From a virus, in the IMG/VR virus record IMGVR_UViG_3300008219_004273, positions 1-54,247 of that record: a stretch of 54,247 nucleotides of DNA. The stretch is one strand, 5' to 3'. The notes below the pieces were generated by a model. The model made no database searches. It saw only the letters and a list, made by a program, of their open reading frames with translations, and had not been told where the DNA came from. Positions 1-7,600 of the stretch are shown here, one piece after another. Made by a program: the position numbers and the translations under genes. Numbering within the stretch: position 1 is the first letter of the stretch; every line of letters starts with the position of its first letter.

Positions 1-821
1 ACTCTTCCATCATCATATTCTCTATAATCGTACTGTTCAACTTTTTTCAAAATAGGTTTGGGCAGGTGCTTATTTCCTCTGAGTCTTGAAACCAGTTTGG
101 CTAATAGTTCACCGTCGATGGCGTAGTCGTCTACGTTCATGTATTGCTCAGAACCAAAGTGTATTTGAACGTCTTTTGAAGAATCTGTTTTGTGTTTGAA
201 GATGATCAGTGGATCTTCTGCAGAGTGGTATTGTTTATAGTAATCTAAACCAGGAGCAGCAGTACACCATTGTGTTCCTTTTCCAAGCTCGCAAGCAGCG
301 CCTTTGTTGGTTGGGATGTAGACAACGTATTCACTATCTTCGTGAATCTTGTGTTTCCCTTGTCCAGCATCTAAATATCGTTTTTTTGCAAGGTGTTTTC
401 TGTAGGGTTCCCTAGCATCATCGACAATTGATTGAAGTTGATCGATTGAATCAATCTTTGCCAGTTGCTTAACAGAAAGAAACCTGTCTAAGTTTTGTTT
501 CTTTATCTGAAAGAAGGTTTCAAGGGCAGCGCGATGGAGGGGAGCGAATATTTCCGCAGAGATGGATAGGGATCCACGAATAAACAGTGAAATGATCCAG
601 TTAAGTGCTTCTGCTTTGTCTTTTTCATCAATGTCCTCGGGGACGCAACTTAATAAAGTGTCAATGATGAATTCAATTGAGAAATCAGTGTTTTGTTCCG
701 CTGCTGCTCTCTTGAATTTCTTTGATTCGAAGCGTTTTTTAACATCTTCCATTTGAACTTCATGAATAAGCTCTGTCTGTTCATTCAAGAACTTTCGCCA
801 GTTTTCAAATATCAGCTTCAT
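1..821 (-). CDS. Leader-bearing phage protein with WCTA motif (3' end beyond window)
   Basis: The reading frame is open from the ATG at 821 to the window edge, giving 273 codons with no stop, so the C-terminus is missing. It starts MKLIFENWRKFLNEQ, the same leader as the next gene upstream (805-1350), which it overlaps by 17 bp. Around residue 190 it has G-x-G-T-x-W-C-T-A, followed by a Y-Y-x-x-Y stretch, a strand reading PLIIFKHK, and then QIHFGSEQYMN. I remember this motif order from uncharacterised proteins of T4-like and marine phages, but I know no assigned function. The leader ends in L-N-E, which fits an (I/L)-x-E prohead-protease site, so it may be a packaged internal head protein (inference). 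The start is chosen because it reproduces the shared leader exactly. Confidence 0.8.
   Translation of the reverse strand, partial: MKLIFENWRKFLNEQTELIHEVQMEDVKKRFESKKFKRAAAEQNTDFSIEFIIDTLLSCVPEDIDEKDKAEALNWIISLFIRGSLSISAEIFAPLHRAALETFFQIKKQNLDRFLSVKQLAKIDSIDQLQSIVDDAREPYRKHLAKKRYLDAGQGKHKIHEDSEYVVYIPTNKGAACELGKGTQWCTAAPGLDYYKQYHSAEDPLIIFKHKTDSSKDVQIHFGSEQYMNVDDYAIDGELLAKLVSRLRGNKHLPKPILKKVEQYDYREYDDGR
785..821 (-). repeat. 37 bp direct repeat encoding the MKLIFENWRKFL leader, copy 1
   Basis: These 37 bases are identical to 1314-1350. Each copy ends exactly at the ATG of its gene and encodes the first dozen residues. The identity stops abruptly on both sides, so the leader moved or was retained as a unit while the gene bodies differ. 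Confidence 0.9.
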
Positions 822-1350
822 ATGAACCTTCCTTTTCTGCTAATAGAACGACATCTTGTATGCTGGAAGAATCCCAAATACACCCCGAAGCCACGTCCCA
901 ACCATAATACCAATCCGACTTCATTCTTCGGTTCCAGTTATAGGGGCATATTTCTATTCCTCCATAACCTTCCTTTTGTACCAGTTCCCAATCAATCAAT
1001 CGACCAAACGGTGATTGAATACCGAACCCGGCTTCAAGTTCCTCGAAACCAGCATCATCTGATATTTTAAGAATCTTACCATCTGTTTTAACCTCGTATA
1101 GATAACTTGACTCTTCAAGCCAATTCGGCATTTCGCTGCGAACCCACTTGACCCAAGCATCGCCGCAGCCATACCATAGCCCTTGTGGTTTCATCATAGG
1201 GTGTGGGGGCTTTTTCTGTTGAACGTTGCGAAACTCTGTATAAGGTGTCTTAGAAATGAATACTTTTTGTTCCGGAGTAATGTGATGCCCCCAGAGTTCT
1301 GACTGCTCCTTTATCAAGAACTTTCGCCAGTTTTCAAATATCAGCTTCAT
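805..1350 (-). CDS. Leader-bearing hypothetical protein, possible ADP-ribosyltransferase-like fold
   Basis: A 181-residue protein beginning MKLIFENWRKFLIKEQ, whose first 12 residues and 37 bases match the gene at 1-821. The body is rich in Trp, Tyr and Gly. It has a K-P-Q-G-L-W-Y motif near residue 55, a strand LYEVKTDGKILKI near 85-97, and WYYGWDVASGCIW near 147-159. That spacing of an early G-L-W strand and a late Y/W-rich strand loosely recalls ADP-ribosyltransferase-like folds, but I cannot confirm a catalytic triad, so this is weak. T4 packages its ADP-ribosyltransferase Alt with a cleaved N-terminal leader, which makes the idea worth testing. An ACTATTTA box lies 22 nt upstream of the ATG. 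Function otherwise unknown. Confidence 0.75.
   Translation of the reverse strand: MKLIFENWRKFLIKEQSELWGHHITPEQKVFISKTPYTEFRNVQQKKPPHPMMKPQGLWYGCGDAWVKWVRSEMPNWLEESSYLYEVKTDGKILKISDDAGFEELEAGFGIQSPFGRLIDWELVQKEGYGGIEICPYNWNRRMKSDWYYGWDVASGCIWDSSSIQDVVLLAEKEGSYEADI
1314..1350 (-). repeat. 37 bp direct repeat encoding the MKLIFENWRKFL leader, copy 2
   Basis: Perfect copy of 785-821, placed at the start codon of the upstream gene. It begins inside codon 13 and ends at the ATG. Confidence 0.9.
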
Positions 1351-1372
1351 CCAGATACACTACTCCCTTGTA

Positions 1373-1380
1373 TAAATAGT
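1373..1380 (-). promoter_or_regulatory. ACTATTTA box, candidate phage promoter element
   Basis: On the coding strand this reads ACTATTTA, 22 nt upstream of the ATG at 1350, in the short gap between the NUDIX gene and the leader gene. The same 8-mer recurs upstream of the genes starting at 4578, 8466 and 13205. The distance suits a -10-type element. It differs from the T4 late consensus TATAAATA, so recognition by the gp55-like sigma encoded at 44476-45171 is only a hypothesis. Confidence 0.4.
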
Positions 1381-1402
1381 TATGTTTTTTAGTTGTGGGA
1401 GT

Positions 1403-1807
1403 TTAAAAAGAAAGAAGGGACTTTTTGATTACGGCTAGTTCATCTGGTTGAAGTGTTGTGTCCCATTCTCCTATCCTATCTATATCGACCCAGGTAAAAC
1501 CTGTGTGTTCATGACTCAGTTTAACCTGTTCGCCAGAAAACTTATCTGTGGTATAAAAATATACCATTCCATAGCTGTGATTGGTTTTTTGTATCAGTGG
1601 TGTTAAATCATCTGGATCTACTTTCAATCCGGTTTCTTCGAAAGTTTCTCTAGCAGCTGCTTGTTCTGGAGTTTCGCCTTTCTCAACGTGGCCACCAGGA
1701 GGACCCCACGTTTCTGGCTTCCAGCTGGATTCCCTGCTTCTCAATAGAATAAGAATCTTGCCATCTTTGACAAGAATGACGTTTGCACCTTTTTTAATTT
1801 CTGACAT
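1403..1807 (-). CDS. NUDIX hydrolase
   Basis: A 134-residue cytosolic NUDIX-fold pyrophosphohydrolase, of about the usual single-domain length. The NUDIX box is clear at residues 39-61: G-x5-E-x7-R-E-x-x-E-E-x-G-L, with Thr where a hydrophobic residue usually follows R-E. The R-E-x-x-E-E core binds the divalent metals that cleave a nucleoside diphosphate linked to another group. The substrate cannot be read from the sequence; nucleotide sanitation, NDP-sugars or RNA caps are all known for phage NUDIX proteins. I chose the ATG at 1807 because AAGGA sits 5 nt upstream. An alternative ATG at 1828 overlaps the stop of the preceding gene (ATGA) but has no visible ribosome-binding site. Confidence 0.9.
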   Translation of the reverse strand: MSEIKKGANVILVKDGKILILLRSRESSWKPETWGPPGGHVEKGETPEQAAARETFEETGLKVDPDDLTPLIQKTNHSYGMVYFYTTDKFSGEQVKLSHEHTGFTWVDIDRIGEWDTTLQPDELAVIKKSLLSF

Positions 1808-1824
1808 ATCGATCCTTATTTTGA

Positions 1825-2271
1825 TCATCTGATTTCGCTAATTGCAAATGCGATACCAATTGTCGTCGCAACGCCAATAATAACACCGCCAGCAAACCAC
1901 CAACTACTATAATCTCCATCGTCTGCCTCCAAAGCTATTTCTGTAAGTCTCTCGATCTCGTCATCTTTGATTTCCATTATGGAATTATATCGTTCTTGTA
2001 GTGCCTGCAGGCTCGCAACGGTGGAATCAAGCGATAAGCTGCACATCGCCTGTTGTCGGTCTTCTGCGTATTGAATGCGAAGTTCACACTCTATTTGATT
2101 TGCTTCTTGTTCAGCGAGCATCTGTGCGACTGCTGCTGGATTTAGGAGGGTTCCTGTGAATGGTGCCGGCTCTCCCTCTCTAATGTCTGTTATGACTGGC
2201 TCTTCGTCTTGTGCCCAGACAAGGGGTTGGAAGGCCATCAAACAGATAAGGAAGGGAATTAGTAGTCTCAT
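1825..2271 (-). CDS. Sec-exported small protein with C-terminal membrane helix
   Basis: A 148-residue protein. The first 20 residues are a classical signal peptide (MRLLIPFLICLMAFQPLVWA) with a plausible signal peptidase I cut after V-W-A. The mature part is acidic and helical with two Cys about 20 residues apart, a possible disulfide. A hydrophobic helix at about residues 124-144 (SSWWFAGGVIIGVATTIGIAFAI) is followed by a short tail. This predicts a periplasmic domain anchored by the C-terminus. Its ATG follows the stop of the gene at 2272 directly (TAAATG). Lying close to a holin-like and a spanin-like gene, it may take part in lysis or its control, but I recognise no family. Confidence 0.75.
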   Translation of the reverse strand: MRLLIPFLICLMAFQPLVWAQDEEPVITDIREGEPAPFTGTLLNPAAVAQMLAEQEANQIECELRIQYAEDRQQAMCSLSLDSTVASLQALQERYNSIMEIKDDEIERLTEIALEADDGDYSSWWFAGGVIIGVATTIGIAFAISEIR

Positions 2272-2670
2272 TTATTGACCTAGTTCTTGCTGCAGCAGTT
2301 CTTGTGAATATAAATTGGTCAATCGTCCCTCTGCTTTTTTAAGCTCCAATCTTTGAAAAATTCCTTGCAATTTCTTAATACTATCAGGAAATCTCAGGTT
2401 AAAATCAACTTCAAATTCTTCAAGTGCTTGATCAAAATCACCAGAATTAAAATTATCTGCAGATAGTAGTTTGATAATTTTATCAAAATATGCTAATTCC
2501 AGTCGTCTTCGCCAGGCTGATGGTGCTGTTCCTGCAGCCTTAATTGCATCCACTAGTTTTTGTCGTGATCGAGAGCGCGTGTCATAGTTCACCTCGGTCA
2601 GATCCGGATCAAATATTTTCTCAAGTTCTTCTTTGATAATCTGTTTTAGTTGTGTTTTTGTGATCTTCAT
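2272..2670 (-). CDS. Leader-bearing small protein (MKITKTQLKQIIKEEL family)
   Basis: A 132-residue protein starting MKITKTQLKQIIKEELEKIF, the leader found on five proteins in this window. After residue 16 the sequence is unlike the other four: charged, helical, with an Arg-rich stretch near 30-36 and many Leu/Asp/Glu. No known domain was recognised. The leader is an amphipathic basic helix ending I-K-E, which fits the (I/L)-x-E cut site of T4-type prohead proteases, suggesting a capsid-targeting sequence (inference). Its ATG overlaps the stop of the spanin-like gene at 2667 (ATGA), so translation is probably coupled. Confidence 0.8.
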   Translation of the reverse strand: MKITKTQLKQIIKEELEKIFDPDLTEVNYDTRSRSRQKLVDAIKAAGTAPSAWRRRLELAYFDKIIKLLSADNFNSGDFDQALEEFEVDFNLRFPDSIKKLQGIFQRLELKKAEGRLTNLYSQELLQQELGQ

Positions 2671-2678
2671 TGTTCATC
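2639..2678 (-). repeat. 40 bp direct repeat at a leader-gene start, copy A
   Basis: Identical to 3629-3668 over 40 bases. It covers the first 11 codons or so of the leader and 8 bases upstream of the ATG, so the repeat reaches into the end of the preceding gene. Confidence 0.85.
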
Positions 2679-3083
2679 CCTAGGAACATATTGGATCCCA
2701 AACGCATCTCCCAAAGCTCTTGATAGTGCTTCGGGATTGTCGTGATTTTCCTCAATAAGTTCCTTTATTCTTTTCTCTTTTCTTCGATCAACTTCTTGTA
2801 AATCGCTTTCTAACTGCTCATCAAGTTGTCCCATAACTTCCTGATGGATACGAATAATCTCATCTCGCCTGGCAATTTCGCCGGCGTGAGATTCATTGAG
2901 AACACCGATTTGTTCTTTATAGGATTCAGATCGAGTTTTCAATAATTTGGTGGCTACGTCCGATTTCCTGGCAAGGAAAACGGCCAGAACAAAAGCAACG
3001 ATGACGAGGAGAGGCACATACCAGTGATGCTTGATCCAAGTCCAAGCTTTCTGTAGAAAGTGTTTAGTTGCCAACCAAGTCAT
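2667..3083 (-). CDS. Membrane-anchored coiled-coil protein, candidate inner-membrane spanin
   Basis: A 138-residue protein with a short N-terminus (MTWLATKHFLQKAW), one membrane helix at about residues 21-39 (WYVPLLVIVAFVLAVFLAR), then about 85 residues of charged helical sequence with coiled-coil character. That N-in membrane anchor plus periplasmic coil is the architecture of Rz-type inner-membrane spanins, and a holin-like gene lies immediately upstream, but no sequence family was recognised. I start it at 3083, where AAAGGAG lies about 7 nt upstream; a longer frame begins at 3149 and overlaps the holin-like gene, with no ribosome-binding site. It could also be an unrelated membrane structural protein. 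Confidence 0.7.
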   Translation of the reverse strand: MTWLATKHFLQKAWTWIKHHWYVPLLVIVAFVLAVFLARKSDVATKLLKTRSESYKEQIGVLNESHAGEIARRDEIIRIHQEVMGQLDEQLESDLQEVDRRKEKRIKELIEENHDNPEALSRALGDAFGIQYVPRDEQ

Positions 3084-3152
3084 TTCTTCATCTCCTTTTG
3101 ATAAATTAGCATAGCGGCCCATCCAAATAAGTACAGGATCTTCATACATGTC

Positions 3153-3347
3153 TCAATTAGGGCCGTGCTTCCATGCTACTGCTGCGTCAATAAATCCTTG
3201 TAGACCAACATATCCAAGTGAAATGCTTGCCCATATATCGGCTGTGATAAGCTCACCTAGGAGAAACGCCGAAGCCGTAACCCAAACCAACAGTTTACGA
3301 CTGATAATTTTATTCAGTCCTTTGTCTAATACTTGTCTCATACTCAT
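3153..3347 (-). CDS. Small membrane protein, candidate holin
   Basis: A 64-residue protein with a basic N-terminus and two hydrophobic stretches, about residues 18-38 (KLLVWVTASAFLLGELITAD) and 42-57 (SISLGYVGLQGFIDAAVAW), separated by a short loop. Size, two-helix layout and position next to a spanin-like gene suit a class II holin, but no named family was recognised. The start is well supported by AAGGAGG 6 nt upstream of the ATG at 3347. Confidence 0.7.
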   Translation of the reverse strand: MSMRQVLDKGLNKIISRKLLVWVTASAFLLGELITADIWASISLGYVGLQGFIDAAVAWKHGPN

Positions 3348-3408
3348 AATCCCTCCTTAATAAAGTTGTGGATTTTCGTCCATCTCTGCTTGTAAAGCAC
3401 CAAGCAAC

Positions 3409-3660
3409 TCACTCAAAAATGGTTTGATCAAAAAAAAGAGCGCGTGGATCCATCAAGGCATCTGCCAAATAAGCTTCGGGTTTTGATCCCAGGTCAAGTT
3501 CCCGATCAAGAACCGTATATACAAAATCGTCAAGAGGGTTCCCCGAGTCGAGGCCCAGGGCAGCGGCCTCTGCTCGTTCCATGGAACGGGCAGAGGCATC
3601 AAGCGAGCCCCCAAGCTCTTCCTTAATGATCTGTTTTAGTTGTGTTTTTGTGATCTTCAT
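3409..3660 (-). CDS. Leader-bearing small protein, probably frameshifted at a T8 run
   Basis: An 83-residue frame starting MKITKTQLKQIIKEEL; the body (GGSLDASARSMERAEAAALG...) is unlike the sister proteins. The coding strand has a run of eight T at 3437-3430 near the 3' end. With one T fewer, the frame would read ...RALFLIKPFLSELLGALQ and on to ENPQLY, stopping at 3357-3359, directly against the AAGGAGG ribosome-binding site of the holin-like gene. That extension looks more like real protein than the short tail FFDQTIFE. So this is either an assembly or sequencing error, a real truncation, or slippage producing two products. The leader ends in the I-K-E motif shared by the group. Confidence 0.75.
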   Translation of the reverse strand: MKITKTQLKQIIKEELGGSLDASARSMERAEAAALGLDSGNPLDDFVYTVLDRELDLGSKPEAYLADALMDPRALFFDQTIFE

Positions 3661-3668
3661 TGTTCATC
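3629..3668 (-). repeat. 40 bp direct repeat at a leader-gene start, copy B
   Basis: Perfect copy of 2639-2678, again covering the leader codons plus 8 bases upstream of the ATG. Confidence 0.85.
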
Positions 3669-4263
3669 TCTTTCGCCTCGCGAGTCTTGTTGTTTCGGGA
3701 TCAAGAACGACCTTCCTTGCTGGTCCTCGCAGGTGAGGAGATACCAAATCAGGAATATTCTGAAGAAGTTCCTCTACGTGTATTCGCAGTTTTTCGCCAG
3801 CTAGTTTGCGTCTGTCGCGGATTGCTTTATATTCTGGACCTCTTTTGCCTTTGATTCTTTCAACTTCTAGCACTAGTCTATGATACTCATTGACCAGCTC
3901 CTCCAACTGATAATCGTTTGCGAGAAGATCGCGGATTTCTTCTCTAGCCTCTCCGCGGACCTGGCGCGCGTTCTCCCTTGCCTTCCTTGCCAACGCCTTG
4001 CCCAACTTACGGTCTATAGTTTTAAAAAGCTTCCAGGTTTTTCGGCCCAGGGTGACGCCTCCATAAGCACCCAAAATACCGAGAGCAGTTCCCAGCGCGA
4101 TGGTGCCAATACCAACAGCTTCTTCCAATCCGGGCGGAAACCATTCATCTTCCAGTTCATCTTCTTCGCCCATTATTGCTTCAAGCTCTTCCTCGTCTTC
4201 GCGGATTACTTTTCCAAGCTCTTCCTTAATAATCTGTTTTAGTTGTGTCTTTGTGATCTTCAT
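3664..4263 (-). CDS. Leader-bearing membrane-helix protein
   Basis: A 199-residue protein starting MKITKTQLKQIIKEELGKVI. After an acidic stretch (residues 22-42) there is one Gly/Ala-rich hydrophobic segment at about residues 50-72 (VGIGTIALGTALGILGAYGG). A long, very basic, helical C-terminal half follows, ending RLARRKR. If the leader is a capsid-targeting sequence, the mature form would be a DNA-binding-like basic protein with one membrane-active helix, which could suit a protein ejected with the genome; this is inference. The first 87 bases from its leader are a perfect repeat of those of the next upstream gene (4276-4578). No known domain was recognised. Confidence 0.8.
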   Translation of the reverse strand: MKITKTQLKQIIKEELGKVIREDEEELEAIMGEEDELEDEWFPPGLEEAVGIGTIALGTALGILGAYGGVTLGRKTWKLFKTIDRKLGKALARKARENARQVRGEAREEIRDLLANDYQLEELVNEYHRLVLEVERIKGKRGPEYKAIRDRRKLAGEKLRIHVEELLQNIPDLVSPHLRGPARKVVLDPETTRLARRKR

Positions 4264-4268
4264 TTTAG
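4182..4268 (-). repeat. 87 bp perfect direct repeat, copy 1
   Basis: Identical over 87 bases to 4497-4583, offset 315 bp. It spans five bases upstream of the ATG at 4263 and the first 27 codons or so, encoding the leader plus GKVIREDEEEL. The identity ends sharply on both sides. The length and perfection indicate a recent duplication or gene conversion of the leader. Confidence 0.95.
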
Positions 4269-4275
4269 CTTCTCC

Positions 4276-4578
4276 TTAATGGGGTCTCATCATATTATCA
4301 ATAACTATCTTCATTTGTTCTTTGGCGCCATATATACCACGGTTACGAAGATTTGCTGTTTCTCTGTGCATATGCTTTACCAGAGCGTCGTGGTTGTCAA
4401 TGTTGAAAGATGCTGCCGCCTGAACCACTCGGGCTGGATCATAGGATAATTCAAGAAAGTTGAGAAGATCGACGACCGATTTTTCAAATCCGCCTCCAAG
4501 CTCTTCCTCGTCTTCGCGGATTACTTTTCCAAGCTCTTCCTTAATAATCTGTTTTAGTTGTGTCTTTGTGATCTTCAT
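4276..4578 (-). CDS. Leader-bearing small protein
   Basis: A 100-residue protein whose first 27 residues match the protein at 3664-4263 (leader MKITKTQLKQIIKEEL, then GKVIREDEEEL). The rest is unrelated: a helical domain with SVVDLLNFLELSYDPARVV and several His and Met residues, ending MMRPH. The sharp switch from identical leader to unrelated body fits modular shuffling of a targeting sequence. The start has AAGGAGG upstream of the ATG, and an ACTATTTA box lies 31 nt upstream. Function unknown; candidate internal head protein. Confidence 0.8.
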   Translation of the reverse strand: MKITKTQLKQIIKEELGKVIREDEEELGGGFEKSVVDLLNFLELSYDPARVVQAAASFNIDNHDALVKHMHRETANLRNRGIYGAKEQMKIVIDNMMRPH

Positions 4579-4583
4579 TTTAG
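4497..4583 (-). repeat. 87 bp perfect direct repeat, copy 2
   Basis: Perfect copy of 4182-4268, placed at the start of the gene at 4276-4578. Confidence 0.95.
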
Positions 4584-4609
4584 TTTCCTCCTTATAAAAG
4601 ATGCATCTG

Positions 4610-4617
4610 TAAATAGT
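4610..4617 (-). promoter_or_regulatory. ACTATTTA box, candidate phage promoter element
   Basis: Coding-strand ACTATTTA immediately after the TAG stop of the nuclease gene and 31 nt upstream of the ATG at 4578. One of four intergenic copies of the same 8-mer at similar distance from a start codon. Confidence 0.4.
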
Positions 4618-7600
4618 CTACTGATTTACAAATGCAAACCCTTTTCTTTTCTCAATCGTTATTTGTTGATCGACGCAATCTTTGAGAGAATCCAAGTGAG
4701 AAATAAGGATAACTGTTTTGAAGTAAGATTTGATGAGATCGAGGATCTGAATGAAGTTTTCCATATTCTCTTCGTCAAGTTCTGTGCCTGGTTCATCAAG
4801 GATGAAAATGTCTGATTTTGGCAGTGACGAAACAGTCAGCAGCGCCAATCTGATAGCAATCGCAGCGATTGACTTTTCGCTTCCGCTGCCCATCGCGATT
4901 GGTCGCGGATCAAATCTTGGATGTTTGATGAAGATATTGAGCTTATTTCCATCATTCTCGAAATATACCTCAAACTCGACAATGTTCGCAAGGATCTTTG
5001 CAATCTCGTTGTTGATTACTGGAAGTCTCTTCTTGATAATGTCGTAGGCAATCCCGTTGCTGTGTGTACACCGCAGAAACAAATCATATGCTGCGTATTC
5101 TTCACGAATGTCGTGGAGTTCCTGCTTCTGTTCTCTTGTGGAAGTGAGCTTTTGATCCAGAGATCCATGAAGTTTGTAGAGTTCCAGAATTTCTTTCTCG
5201 CAGATTTCCAATTGTTCCTCTGATTCTTGAACTAGATTGTTTCCCTGCTCTTTCTCTGCGATTAGTTCTTCGAGATTCTCAATTGCTTCTTTGTTGTTTT
5301 CATATTCCTCAATCTTTTCTTCATAAGAACCAATACTCTCTTCCAGCTTTGAGATCTCCTGCTTTCTCTTTTCTAATGAAAGCTCTGTTGTGATAATCTG
5401 ATTCTTTATTTCATCTCTTTCTGTTCCCAGTTGATTGTATTTGTTTATGTAATCCTGAATCTGTATGGGATCTATTTCTTCGATCAAAGATTCTGTCTTG
5501 GTCTTCTTGGACAAAAAAGTCTCCACTTGTTCGTGAATGTCATCCTTTTTGTTCACAGCCTTATAAGCATCTTTGATGAACTTGCAGTGACTATATTCTG
5601 AACCACACGGAACCTCTTTGAGAAGACGAGACTTGCTTTGAATGTCTTTCTGTTCTCGCTCAACAATCTCCAGCTTGTTTGTTACTTCATCCAATTCTTC
5701 CATCAACACTTGGAATTCTTCTTCTTTCTCATTATACAAACCAATATCATATCCATCAAGAAATTTCCCAACTTCAACCAGCACTTCCTCTTTGTTGGAT
5801 AAATCTTTGGCTTCTTGTTCTTGAGTGGAAAAGAGTTCCCTGTATTCTCGCTCAACTTTCTTTAAAGATTTGTTCGTGCCGGCAATATCAATGATTTCTG
5901 CTGGAATTGTGCCTATTGTTTCCTCGACTTCTTGAACACTTGATTGAAGGGCGATAATATCATCTTTGATCTGTTCACATTCTTGTTCTTTGTTTTTGGT
6001 TATTAGTTCGTTGCCGGCAAGGTTTTGTCTTGCCTCTTCTATTTCTTCGTCAAACTCTTTGCCTTCAAGTCGCTTGAGTGCTCCTCGCAGATCTGTTGCG
6101 TCTTCCTTGGCGAGCTTGAATTTCTTATCAAAAATATGAAGATCAAGAAACTTCGCCAAGATTTCCTTTCGTCTCGTTGAACCTTCATTGATGAACTGCA
6201 AAGATTCTAACTGCGAAGACATAGAAGTCAACAAGAAATCTTCTAATGATCCAAAAACACGACGAATATTCTTATCCGTATCGTTTCTTGTGAGACCATT
6301 GAGAGATGTAGTTTCTCCTGAATTCTTGTTATATTTGAGGAAATCTACATTTGTTCTCGCCTCTGTTGTCACAGCGCCTTTAAGTTTCTTGGTATACTTT
6401 TCCAGATCTCGCTGAATTATGTAAGTATTGCCGGCAATCTCAATCTCTACGAGACCACTTGCTGCATTTTTGTTTTGATTAATGACATTAACATTTTTCC
6501 GCTCATTCTTAGAAGTTGAGTTGAAAAGTGTAAAAAGCAGTGAATCAACGACAGAACTTTTTCCAGAATAGTTTTTACCAAAAATTCCAACAGTTCCACG
6601 TAAATCGTCAAAATCGATAACATTGTCTTCTCCATAGTTAAAAAGGTTGTTCCAAGAAAGCTTCTTCAATTTCCAGTTGATATTTCTGGAAACATCTTCA
6701 TCTTGCTCGGCTAAAGTGTTATATTTTTCATTTAATTTGAAAACTTTTTTGAGTAGCTCATCGTTTATCTCATAGTCCCTAAGATACTCTTCGATCAGTT
6801 CTTCCTGAACTTCGAGATCACGAAGATCTTCTGTCTCCAAAGAAGCAGCCAAACCTTCGTCAATATTACCTTTTATGCCTCTTGCTCTATTTAAAAACGA
6901 AATAGATTCTGGTTTAAAGCGAGATTTCGCAACATCGACTGCTTTGCGCAGCCTGTCGAGAGATAAATTATTGTTTGAAACAAGACGAAGGCGGGCACCA
7001 TCAGGAACTCGTGTTCCCCGGGGCATCCTGCCTTTTGGTGTGAGTACGATAGTGATGAAGGGCTTTGGATTAGTTAGACGAATGTGCCGGCAAGAATATT
7101 CATTTTTATCTTCAATATCCCATAATAAATATCCTTTATCATTTGACTCACCAAAGTTCTGCTGAATCATCGAACCTGGATATCTCACTTTGCCGTCATC
7201 ATCTATGGCTTGATTTGTTTTGTGAATATCTCCAAGAAAAATGTAATCATGACCCTCAAAACATTCCAGTGGATCATCGTTGTGACTGATTACCCACCCA
7301 ACATCTGTTTTGGATCCGGCCAAAGCCCCGTGATATAAAGCAATATTGATGGCTTCTGGATCAATTGGTGCCGACCAGTTTTTCTTATCAAAAATAGAGA
7401 TTACATTGACCTTCACGGAGAGGCCACTAGCTTCGCCTATAACGGCCTCCTGCGATCTCTTGAGGTAGTGTAGGTTTGGGTGTGATAAAGCTCTTGCGAT
7501 TGGCGTTATTGCGTCTTGGCGAGAACTATTTTTGAGGTTTCCGTCGTGGTTTCCTGGAATCAAATATAAAGGTGCTATGTCTGCTAAGTTTTTGAGAAAC

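Noticed and set aside
805-1070. Plus-strand frame opposite the leader genes, and many similar plus-strand frames over the large structural genes
   Set aside because: They are shadows of minus-strand genes with clear homology or coupled starts; their sequences show no domain.
1371-1378. TATAAATA on the plus strand, identical to the T4 late promoter
   Set aside because: It would direct transcription against every gene in the window. The other three copies of the box do not extend to TATAAATA, so the coding-strand reading ACTATTTA is the shared feature.
2639-4583. Clustered direct repeats as a CRISPR array or transposon
   Set aside because: The repeats are unequal in length and spacing, lie exactly at gene starts and encode the same peptide; there are no spacers of constant length, inverted ends or transposase.
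4243-4815. Two plus-strand frames starting MCLCDLHFSF
   Set aside because: They are the reverse complement of the duplicated leader DNA and have no ribosome-binding site or recognisable domain.
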